This document shows, in pieces, positions 55,540 through 64,000 of a stretch of 64,000 bases of DNA (its first letter is position 1; the number at the start of each line of letters is the position of its first letter). The notes under the pieces were generated by a model, which ran no database searches, had not been told where the DNA came from, and saw only the letters and a list, made by a program, of their open reading frames with translations. Position numbers and translations under genes: made by a program. Source of the stretch: Xanthomonas sp. 10-10 (lineage in GTDB: Bacteria > Pseudomonadota > Gammaproteobacteria > Xanthomonadales > Xanthomonadaceae). Where the stretch lies: contig NZ_CP144460.1 in the NCBI RefSeq assembly GCF_040182365.1, positions 1,922,001 to 1,986,000 of the forward strand, in the 5' to 3' direction.

Positions 55540-56213
55540 GGGGAGTCCTTGCAGATGTCGATGGGATGCTGGGGCGCGGCAGTGCCGGCGCAGATGCTCC
55601 ATTGTCCGATGCCTGCGCCGGATCTGCACGTGCACGCTAGGCTGGCGACAGGCCATGCTTCAGGGACGTGGTGGTTCGGCCTGCGCGGCGCGGGAGAATG
55701 CTCCGGCTGGCGGTCACCTCACCCAGTTCCATGCTGTGCGGGCGGCAACAGCGTGCCTGCCTTGGGGGCCGATGACGAGGTGCGTGGGCTGCTTCGCGGC
55801 CAAGGCCGCTCCTACGGAAGCAGGGCGGGCCGGACCATGGGGTAGCAGGTCACGCGCTGCGAGGCGCGTCACTTTCGGGGTTGCCGCTGACGCCGCCCGA
55901 CAGGCTGCAGTTGGCGAAGCTGTCATCGACGTGTACGCCGCAATGCAGCCCGCATCGAGGTTGAGCGGACGAGACACTGCCTTGTGTGATCGTACGCGGC
56001 ACCGTCAAGCGCGCCGTAGCGCTATTGGCGGCGCGGCGACCGTAAGTGCCGCGGCTCGGGCCGTGATGGCGTCCCGGGTGGCGCGTTCATGGCCCGCGCC
56101 GGCTGACCAAGATGACGAGCACCCGGCACGCACGGCGCTCCATGCGTGCGTCATTCGCAATCTTGCTGCCTTGCCTTGCCGTGCGAAGGCCGCGCTAGCG
56201 CACCGTCGCGGCC
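55540..56213. other. Intergenic region with a short REP-like hairpin, no gene seen
   Basis: About 670 bases. TGCTTCGCGGCCAAGGCCGCTCCTACG at about 55791-55817 is a compact GCGGCC-AAG-GGCCGC hairpin with the GCTCCTAC end also found in the element at 61627-61696. Other frames are short and motif-free. Confidence 0.5.
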
Positions 56214-56714
56214 TCACATCACCTTGTTGCCGCTGCCGCGGTCATCCAGCGAGGGTTTGCTGGACGGGTTGACCGTGTTGTCGTTGCCGGAAAAACGGAC
56301 CTGCTTGATCTCACGCGCCAGCACCAGATTCTTGTTGCCCTGGATGTCCACGCTGTCGACATTGGTCAGATTGAGCGTGTTGTCATGGCCGATGATGCTG
56401 AGCTCGCCAAGCTGCTTGTTGAGGACGGTGAAGTTGCTGCCTTCCACGCGAATGCTGCGTGCGTTGTCCAGATTCATCGCACCGCGCGAGGCGGTGATGG
56501 TCACCGTGCCGCAGTTGCCGTGCAGGATCCACTCGCTGTCGTCGCGGGTCAGGCGCACATCCTTGCCGTCGCAATCGGCGCCGCTGGCCGGGTCGGTCAC
56601 TGTGGACGAGACGGCCGATACCGCCTGGGCCGCCGGGCCGTCGGCACCGCAGCCGCCCAGTGCGACGATGCTGGACAGGGCAAACAGCGACGCGATACTC
56701 CGAACTGCATGCAT
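56214..56714 (-). CDS. DUF3060 family lipoprotein
   Basis: A 166-residue protein with signal peptide and lipobox 'SSIVALGGCGADG' (Cys 22). The rest is a short repetitive beta structure typical of DUF3060: 'GNCGTVTITASRGAMNLDNA', 'GSNFTVLNKQLGELSIIGHDNTL' and 'FSGNDNTVN', each turn ending in a G-x-x-N motif. Two Cys (residues about 48 and 68) may form a disulfide. Likely located in the periplasm or outer membrane; function unknown. Confidence 0.85.
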   Translation of the reverse strand: MHAVRSIASLFALSSIVALGGCGADGPAAQAVSAVSSTVTDPASGADCDGKDVRLTRDDSEWILHGNCGTVTITASRGAMNLDNARSIRVEGSNFTVLNKQLGELSIIGHDNTLNLTNVDSVDIQGNKNLVLAREIKQVRFSGNDNTVNPSSKPSLDDRGSGNKVM

Positions 56715-57187
56715 GGATGGACCCTCGCTTGGATGAGGCCGGCACCATAGCAGTCACGCCGGGAAGCGTCGTTGACGCCGGCTCGACGCCTGGGGATTGC
56801 CGGCACATCCGGCCGCGCATCCCGTTCAGAACAGGGGCGCAGGCGCGGGGATCCATGGCACATCAGCAACGGCCGCGCCTGCCTGGCGCGGCGGCGCCGG
56901 TGGTTTCATCCGCGGGGAGCGACCGACAGGCCGTAGCGAGCGGCCTTGGATCGGCAGACAAAGCGTAGCGAGCAGGCGCCGGGGGGATGGATGGCGTGGA
57001 GCAACCGGAGTGTGCGAGTGGTACCTGCCGCACCGAGCAGCGGTCACGCCCGCCGTGCGTCTACGCATGAGCTTTGTCGGCCGCTCTCAGGGCGCCCACG
57101 AAGACCGGAAGCGACCAGTGGCGCATGCCGACTCCGTGCACCGCCCGCATGCGGACGGTGGTTGTGCAGCAGTTCGGTTGGCCGTGC
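56715..57187. other. Intergenic region, nothing recognised
   Basis: About 470 bases between the DUF3060 gene and purB's 3' end, both on the minus strand. No supportable gene, repeat or terminator. Confidence 0.45.
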
Positions 57188-58591
<1,404 letters not shown>

Positions 58592-59914
58592 CTACGCCGC
58601 CCCGGCGCCGGCTTCGCCGATCGGCCGTACCGTGATCGCCTGGATCCGGTGCCCGGCCATGCGCCGCACCGTCAGTGCATGGCCGTCCAGCTCCAGGGTC
58701 TCGCCTTCTTCGGGCAGCCGCTGCAGCCGGTGCACGATCAGCCCGCCGACCGAATTGACATGGTCCGGGGCGCTCAGGTCCTGGCCCAGCAAGCGTTCCA
58801 GGCGAAAGATCGAGGTGCTTCCGGCCACCAGCAACGAGCCGTCCTGGCCGCGCACCGGGGCGTCGCGCACCACATGGCGATGTTCGTCCTCGATCTCGCC
58901 AACCACCACTTCCAGCAGGTCTTCCAGGGTGAAGAAGCCCAGGATGCGGCCCTGGTCCTCCACGCACAGCGCCAGATGGGTGGTGCCGGTGCGGAACTGC
59001 TCCAGCGCGCTGGGGATCGGGGTCTCCAGGGTCAGCAGGGTGGCCGGGCGCAGCAGCGGGCGCAGATCGTCCAGGTCCTGGCCGCGTGCCATCGCCACCA
59101 GCAGATCCTTGGTGTGCAGGATACCCAGCACCTGTTCGCCATCGGCCTCGAACCAGGGGTAGCGGCTGTAGCGCGATTCGCTGAACTCGGCCAGCACCGC
59201 CTCCAGGTTCATGCCTTCGCGCAGGCTGCGCAGGTGCTCGCGGGGCCGCATCAAGTCGCCGGCAACCAGATCCGGCAGTTCCAGCGCATGGCTCATCAGC
59301 GCCAGCCCATGATCGGCGGTAGCTGCGTTCGGGTCCTGGCGGCCGACGATCAGCTTGAGTTCCTCGCGCGAATAACGGTGCGACTGGTGCTCCACATCGC
59401 CCCATCCCAGCATGCGCAGCAGCCGGTTGGCACTGGTATTGAGCACCCAGATTGCCGGATACATCAGCCAGTAGAAGACATACAACGGCGCGGCAGTCCA
59501 CAACGACATGCGCTCCGGGCGACGGATCGCCATGGTCTTGGGCGCCAGCTCGCCCAGCACGATGTGCAGGAACGAGATCAGGCTGAAGGCGATCGCCAGG
59601 GCGGTGAACTGCGCCGCGTCCTCGGACATGCCCAGCACATCGAACAACGGCTGCAGCAGATGCGCGAAGGCCGGCTCGCCGACCCAACCCAACCCGAGCG
59701 ATGCCAGGGTGATGCCAAGCTGGCAGGCCGACAGATACGCATCCAGATGCGCGTGTACCCCCAGCAGCAAGCGCCCGCGCCAGCCATGGGTCTGTGCCAG
59801 CCCCACCGCCTGCGTGTGCCGCAGCTTGACCAGAGCGAATTCGGCCGCAACGAAGAATCCGTTCAACAGCACCAGCAGCAGCGCGACGATCAACAGCAGC
59901 ACATTACCGAGCAT
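58592..59914 (-). CDS. CNNM/CorC-type hemolysin-family membrane protein with CBS pair
   Basis: About 440 residues: DUF21/CNNM membrane domain (about 1-195, 'LLLVLLNGFFVAAEFALVKLRHTQ'), two CBS domains ('DLMRPREHLRSLREGMNLEAVL' to 'FFTLEDLLEVVVGEIEDEHR') and a C-terminal CorC/HlyC domain. These proteins mediate Mg2+ or Co2+ movement across the inner membrane. ATG 59914 has GGAGG five bases before it; GTG 59926 also fits. Located directly upstream of purB. Confidence 0.92.
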   Translation of the reverse strand: MLGNVLLLIVALLLVLLNGFFVAAEFALVKLRHTQAVGLAQTHGWRGRLLLGVHAHLDAYLSACQLGITLASLGLGWVGEPAFAHLLQPLFDVLGMSEDAAQFTALAIAFSLISFLHIVLGELAPKTMAIRRPERMSLWTAAPLYVFYWLMYPAIWVLNTSANRLLRMLGWGDVEHQSHRYSREELKLIVGRQDPNAATADHGLALMSHALELPDLVAGDLMRPREHLRSLREGMNLEAVLAEFSESRYSRYPWFEADGEQVLGILHTKDLLVAMARGQDLDDLRPLLRPATLLTLETPIPSALEQFRTGTTHLALCVEDQGRILGFFTLEDLLEVVVGEIEDEHRHVVRDAPVRGQDGSLLVAGSTSIFRLERLLGQDLSAPDHVNSVGGLIVHRLQRLPEEGETLELDGHALTVRRMAGHRIQAITVRPIGEAGAGAA

Positions 59915-60201
59915 CGTCGCCTCCACGCGGTGCAGCGGCGGCGGGTGAGCCCATCAACGCAGGGATATGCGTGGTGGCGTGGTGTGCAGCGAAACAGAAC
60001 GCAGGCAGTGCGTTTCTACAGTCAGGGTCGTCGCCCATGGCGGCGTGGTACCTCGTATGGATCAGCGCTGAGTCTAGTCCACGCGCCGCGATGACATCGT
60101 TGCAACGCTGCCAGCGAGTATCGTAATGGCCCTCGCCAGCGTGGGTGCGCCCGCTGCCAGCCATTGCGTCACCACAATCCAACAATGTGCGGAGAATGCA
60201 G

Positions 60202-61608
60202 ATGAGCGAACGTTTCAGGACCGAACACGACAGCATGGGCCAATTGCAGGTGCCTGCCGACGCCTTGTGGGGCGCGCAGACCCAGCGCGCCGTGCAGAAT
60301 TTTCCGGTGTCCGGCCAGCCGATGCCGCGCGGTTTCATTCGCGCGCTGGGCTTGATCAAGGCCGCCGCTGCCGGTGTCAATGCCGAGCTCGGGCTGCTGC
60401 CCAAGTCGATCGGCAAGACCGTGCAGGAGGCGGCATTGCAGGTGGCCGACGGCACGCACGATGCGCAATTTCCGATCGATGTGTACCAGACCGGTTCGGG
60501 CACCTCGTCCAACATGAATGCCAACGAGGTGATCGCCACCCTGGCCACGCGCGCCGGCAAGGACGCGGTGCATCCCAACGATCACGTCAATCTGGGGCAG
60601 AGTTCCAACGATGTGGTGCCCACCGCGATTCGCGTGTCGGCACTGCTCGCGGTGCAGGAACACCTGCAGCCGGCGCTCAAGCACCTGCGCAAGACCATCG
60701 ACAAGCGCGCCAAGTCGCTGGACAAGATCGTCAAGACCGGCCGCACGCATCTGATGGATGCGATGCCGCTGACGTTCGGGCAGGAATTCGGCGCCTGGTC
60801 TGCGCAATTGAGTTCGGCGCAGGACCGGCTGGACGATTCGCTCAAGCGGCTGCGCCGTCTGCCGCTGGGTGGTACCGCCATCGGTACCGGCATCAATGCC
60901 GACCCACGCTTCGGCGGCAAGGCGGCCAAGGCATTGTCGGGCCTGAGCAAGGTCAAGTTCGAAAGTGCGGACAACAAGTTTGAAGGCCTGGCCGCACAGG
61001 ACGATGCGGTGGAGTTGTCCGGTCAGCTCAATGCGCTGGCCGTGGCGTTGATCAAGATCGCCAACGACCTGCGCTGGATGAACGCCGGCCCATTGGCAGG
61101 CCTGGGCGAGATCGAATTGCCGGCGCTGCAGCCGGGCAGCTCGATCATGCCGGGCAAGGTCAACCCGGTAATTCCGGAAGCCACCGTGATGGCGTGCGCG
61201 CAGGTCATCGGCCACCACACCGCGATCACCGTGGCGGGGCAGACCGGTAACTTCCAGTTGAACGTGACGCTGCCATTGATCGCCTACAACCTGCTGGATT
61301 CGATCACCTTGCTGGGCAACGTATCGCGCCTGCTGGCCGATACCGCCATCGCCGGCTTGAAGGTGCGCCAGGACCGCGTGCGCGAGGCATTGGACCGCAA
61401 CCCGATCCTGGTCACTGCACTCAACCCGATCATCGGCTACGAGAAAGCCGCCGCGATCGCCAAACGTGCCTACAAGGAACAGCGGCCGGTGCTGGAGGTG
61501 GCGCTGGAAGACAGCGGGCTCAGCGAAGCGGACCTGCGCCGTTTGCTGGATCCTGCTGCACTGACGCGTGGTGGCATCCAGGCCGGCAGCAGTGGCGGCG
61601 GTGGCTGA
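60202..61608 (+). CDS. fumC: Fumarate hydratase class II
   Basis: A 468-residue iron-free fumarase of the TCA cycle (fumarate to malate). Signatures: 'DVYQTGSGTSSNMNANEVIA', 'HVNLGQSSNDVVPTA', catalytic 'GRTHLMDAMPL' and 'GSSIMPGKVNPVIPE' with the active-site Ser loop. Start ATG 60202 is six bases after GGAGA; ATG 60196 is too close to it. The last residues are Gly/Ser-rich ('AGSSGGGG'). It is oxygen-stable, unlike class I fumarases. Confidence 0.97.
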   Translation: MSERFRTEHDSMGQLQVPADALWGAQTQRAVQNFPVSGQPMPRGFIRALGLIKAAAAGVNAELGLLPKSIGKTVQEAALQVADGTHDAQFPIDVYQTGSGTSSNMNANEVIATLATRAGKDAVHPNDHVNLGQSSNDVVPTAIRVSALLAVQEHLQPALKHLRKTIDKRAKSLDKIVKTGRTHLMDAMPLTFGQEFGAWSAQLSSAQDRLDDSLKRLRRLPLGGTAIGTGINADPRFGGKAAKALSGLSKVKFESADNKFEGLAAQDDAVELSGQLNALAVALIKIANDLRWMNAGPLAGLGEIELPALQPGSSIMPGKVNPVIPEATVMACAQVIGHHTAITVAGQTGNFQLNVTLPLIAYNLLDSITLLGNVSRLLADTAIAGLKVRQDRVREALDRNPILVTALNPIIGYEKAAAIAKRAYKEQRPVLEVALEDSGLSEADLRRLLDPAALTRGGIQAGSSGGGG

Positions 61609-61626
61609 TCACTAACAGCATGTGCA

Positions 61627-61696
61627 TGTAGGAGCGCACTGGTGCGCGATGAAGCCTTCCCGATAAGGCCCCATCGCGCACAAGTGCGCTCCTACA
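61627..61696. repeat. REP/BIME-like hairpin after fumC
   Basis: Two 25-base arms, TGTAGGAGCGCACTGGTGCG at 61627 onward and CATCGCGCACAAGTGCGCTC at 61672 onward, are inverse copies with one mismatch, spaced by 20 bases that contain a smaller stem. It starts 18 bases after fumC's stop and may protect or terminate its message. Confidence 0.85.
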
Positions 61697-61741
61697 CGGT
61701 CTCGCGCCAGTTTACGGTTTTGTGCGGCCTTGGCCGGCGAC

Positions 61742-62164
61742 TCAGTGCCGCTCGGCCTGCACGTTGCCGAAGCTCTCGCGATACGGTTGCAGCGACGGGA
61801 TCTCGTCCAGCAATTCGCCGCTGAGCTTCTGAATCTCCGGCGTGGCGGTCAGCTTGATCGACTTGTACTCCGGGTCCGGGCCAGCGTCGTTGACGGCCTG
61901 TTGGCGCAGCATCTGCAGATGCCCGAACAGCAACTGCAGCTTGGCGCGGGTCGGTTCCTTCTGCGGCAACGCGATGTCGTCGATCTTGAGCGTACCGTCG
62001 GGCGTGATTTCCGCATTGGCAGCCGGCGGGCGGCGGATCATCACCGATTGCGTGGTGATGGCGACACGCGGCTTGCCGCGTTCGGCGCGGCGGGACGACT
62101 GGTCGCCACAGGCGGCAAGGGTGCACAGCAGCAACGCCATGCAGAGCATCACGAACTTGTTCAT
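61742..62164 (-). CDS. Small lipoprotein, DUF2884-like fragment
   Basis: A 140-residue lipoprotein: 'MLCMALLLCTLAACGDQSS' with lipobox LAAC (Cys 19). The middle part 'ANAEITPDGTLKIDDIALP' followed by a helical stretch resembles the start of DUF2884 (YggN) proteins, as does the next gene, but it is shorter. Start ATG 62164. Located downstream, on the same strand, of the DUF2884 gene. Confidence 0.7.
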   Translation of the reverse strand: MNKFVMLCMALLLCTLAACGDQSSRRAERGKPRVAITTQSVMIRRPPAANAEITPDGTLKIDDIALPQKEPTRAKLQLLFGHLQMLRQQAVNDAGPDPEYKSIKLTATPEIQKLSGELLDEIPSLQPYRESFGNVQAERH

Positions 62165-62616
62165 GGGGTCGATGATCGGGGAGAGCGCGTTAGTGTAATC
62201 CCGCGCGGGTCTGCGAATCGTCGCAGACGCGATGCCTGGGGGCTGACAAAATGTCGCAGGGTGATGCGTGAGATATGCTGGCGAGCGGGCCAGGTCCTGC
62301 CGCGATGCGGGTGCTTGTTTCCGACGCCATCGCACGCCGTCATGCCTGGCGAAGGTCAATCGAGGCAGGCGCAGGTAACGCTGCGCAGGAGGCATCCCTC
62401 CGTCTTTACCAGTCGATCGCTGCCATTGGCAATTGACGCAAGGCCCATGCCTCACCGCCGACAGGCATGGATCCGACGCGATCATCATGGGTGGATACGG
62501 CAGGGGGGCAAACGCGGCGGCACCGATCTCGCCGCTGGGTGTGCACCCGCCAGGTGCACACCCGACCAAGGTCCGCGGCAGTGGCGCAACGCGTGACGTG
62601 TAAGCCGCAGCCGCAA
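62165..62616. other. Intergenic region with a strong hairpin
   Basis: About 450 bases between two minus-strand lipoprotein genes. Holds the perfect hairpin at 62537-62563 (annotated separately); no gene seen. Confidence 0.5.
62537..62563. other. Perfect hairpin 11-base stem
   Basis: GGGTGTGCACC (62537-62547) and GGTGCACACCC (62553-62563), loop CGCCA. Lies 54 bases past the stop of the DUF2884 gene on its downstream side; no T tract, so not a classical terminator. Confidence 0.75.
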
Positions 62617-63147
62617 TCAGTTACGGCAGTCGTCGATATCTTTCTGCGTCAGGTTGGCGTATGGCCCGAACTCCGGCACCACGCGAGTGGCGGCGTCCTG
62701 CGCAGTGCGCAGCTTGTCTAGCTGGTCGCAGATCAGCATGGTTTTTTGTTTGAAGGTCTCCGCCTCGGCCTCGATCTTGTCGCCGATCTGGTCAGGGTTG
62801 CCACTGAGCACGCCCTTGAGCGCTTCACCGGCCGCATGAGCGCCGAATGCAGCGCCTTGGGTGCCGATATCGATGCCCTTCGCGGCAACCCCCTGGATCT
62901 GCGTGTAGACGCTGCGCATCGCCAGCTGCTGCGCAGCGTTCAAGGCGACCGGCTTGCCATCGATGCTGAGCGCGCCGTCCGCGCTGACGGTGGCTGCAGG
63001 CAGGCCGTCACGCTTGAGCGTCACGCTCTTGCCATTGAAGGTCACGCCACCGCCGTTGGCCTGGGCCGATACGTCGACGGTAGGCTCGGACTTGCCGCAA
63101 CCGACCAGCAGAACGCTTGCCAACACCGCGGAAATCAACTGTTTCAT
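62617..63147 (-). CDS. DUF2884 (YggN-like) lipoprotein
   Basis: A 176-residue protein with signal peptide and lipobox 'VLLVGCGKSE' (Cys 17). 'VSADGALSIDGKPVALNAAQQLAMRSVYTQIQG' matches the DUF2884 layout seen in E. coli YggN (D-G-x-L-x-I-D-G-K, then a helix). A Gly/Ala-rich membrane-like segment ('GIDIGTQGAAFGAHAAGEAL') follows, and two C-terminal Cys. Function unknown; envelope. It lies 35 bases after the GSGD-repeat gene and is probably co-transcribed. Confidence 0.8.
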   Translation of the reverse strand: MKQLISAVLASVLLVGCGKSEPTVDVSAQANGGGVTFNGKSVTLKRDGLPAATVSADGALSIDGKPVALNAAQQLAMRSVYTQIQGVAAKGIDIGTQGAAFGAHAAGEALKGVLSGNPDQIGDKIEAEAETFKQKTMLICDQLDKLRTAQDAATRVVPEFGPYANLTQKDIDDCRN

Positions 63148-63182
63148 CAGGAGTTCCCCTTTTCAAATGGTCAATGACGCAA

Positions 63183-64000
63183 TTACTGTTGGGTCGGCAC
63201 GCGGGTGTTGCCGGCAACATCGCTGACGTCGATATCGCCGCTGCCCTTGCGCGCAACGCTGACGTCGCCGTGCACCTTGTGCACACTCAGGGCGCCGGAG
63301 TTGACCGCTTCCACGCCGACATCGCCTTGCACATCGTCGATGTCCACATCGCCGGAGCCGATCGTGCCGAGCTTGACGTTGCCTGCAACGCCGCGCAGCT
63401 TGACGTCACCCGAACCGACCTTGCCGATCTCGGCCGCGCCACGTATCTGCGTGGCCTTGAGATCGCCCGAGCCGACCGCCAGCACGCGCAGCGACCCCAT
63501 GTCTTCCAGCTCGATATCGCCGGAACCGACCTTGGCGGTGACCCGGCCCTTGGTGCGGCGGATGGCCATGTCGCCGGAACCGACATCGGCACTCACCGCA
63601 GCAGCGCCACTGATCTCGGCGTCACCGGAGCCGACGTCGAATTGCACCAGGAGCGAGTCCGGCACGCTGCCGCGCAGGTCCAGGTAGGAGTAGCTGTCGC
63701 CGATGGAAATGCGCAGCGGGCGATCATCAGCCAGCGTCACCACCAGCTTGTCGCCGTCGCGCTTCTGGGTGACGGTCAGGCCCTTGAGCAGATCGGCCCT
63801 GGCAGCACAGGCGCGGCCGCCAAGACGCCCGCTGTTGCCCGGCGCAGCGTCCAGATGCAGATCGTTGGAGGCGACCTCGAACAGCACCGACTTCACTCCG
63901 CTCAGCTTCAGCTCCAGGCTGCGCGGTTCGGAAAATTTGCATTGCTCCTCGGCAGACGCAGCGCCAGGCAGTGCGAACAGGATGGCCAGGGTCAAAGGCA
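63183..64000 (-). CDS. Secreted GSGD-repeat beta-helix protein (DUF4097-like), 5' end at window edge
   Basis: About 271 residues are visible. A signal peptide ('ILFALPGAASAEE') precedes a domain with seven imperfect repeats of about 18-20 residues, each with Gly-Ser-Gly-Asp and alternating hydrophobics ('VGSGDAEI', 'VGSGDMAI', 'VGSGDIEL', 'VGSGDLKA', 'VGSGDVKL', 'IGSGDVDI', 'KGSGDIDV'). This is the pattern of DUF4097/DUF2807 right-handed beta-helices. One Cys pair (about 18 and 63) may be oxidised. TTG 63995 is the first start inside the window, but the frame continues to bases 64000-63999 (TG), so the true start is probably an ATG one base beyond. Confidence 0.85.
   Translation of the reverse strand, partial: PLTLAILFALPGAASAEEQCKFSEPRSLELKLSGVKSVLFEVASNDLHLDAAPGNSGRLGGRACAARADLLKGLTVTQKRDGDKLVVTLADDRPLRISIGDSYSYLDLRGSVPDSLLVQFDVGSGDAEISGAAAVSADVGSGDMAIRRTKGRVTAKVGSGDIELEDMGSLRVLAVGSGDLKATQIRGAAEIGKVGSGDVKLRGVAGNVKLGTIGSGDVDIDDVQGDVGVEAVNSGALSVHKVHGDVSVARKGSGDIDVSDVAGNTRVPTQQ

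Overview
The window is high-GC gammaproteobacterial chromosome. Gene content and order point to Xanthomonas or a very close relative: a divergent bamE/omlA-fur pair, an ssrA-smpB-ratA-ratB-bamE-recN-hrcA-grpE-dnaK-dnaJ run, sucA-sucB-lpd, MexEF-OprN-like efflux genes, and many short intergenic hairpin repeats. The organism is inferred from protein resemblance and layout; no database search was run.

Layout. 1-2.8 kb: 3' end of an asparagine synthetase-like gene, an FMN reductase and dnaB. 2.8-7 kb: photolyase and an OmpA-like lipoprotein, flanked on both sides by the same two stem-loop repeats. 7-15.8 kb: a LysR regulator divergent from an efflux operon in which two SDR-type proteins alternate with the three pump parts. 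15.9-20 kb: two diguanylate cyclases and small hypotheticals. 20.1-33.2 kb: the tmRNA gene, an unusual alpha/beta-hydrolase-subtilase fusion, smpB, ratA, rnfH, bamE, fur, recN and the heat-shock cluster. 34-36.6 kb: pdxY, an ACT-domain prephenate dehydrogenase and a small membrane protein. 36.6-38.7 kb: an accessory stretch with a DUF4291 gene, a possibly decayed neighbour and three strong hairpins around a DnaA box. 38.7-43.9 kb: a tripartite exporter whose ABC protein has lost the ATPase motifs, with a LysR regulator. 44-47.2 kb: an intact ABC exporter coupled to a YigZ-family gene, and a LOG-family gene. 47.3-55.5 kb: lpd, sucB, sucA, then a GNAT/PLD-like protein coupled to a RoxA-type ribosomal oxygenase. 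56.2-64 kb: DUF3060 lipoprotein, purB, a CNNM/CorC-type transporter, fumC, and small envelope proteins (DUF2884, GSGD-repeat protein cut by the window edge).

How it works together. The 20-33 kb block concerns protein and ribosome quality control (trans-translation, chaperones) and outer-membrane assembly. The 47-55 kb block is central carbon metabolism (2-oxoglutarate dehydrogenase) next to an oxygen- and 2-oxoglutarate-dependent ribosomal hydroxylase. The most unusual items are the 811-residue hydrolase-protease fusion lying between ssrA and smpB, the exporter with a dead-looking ATPase domain, and the hairpin cluster at 38.05-38.16 kb.
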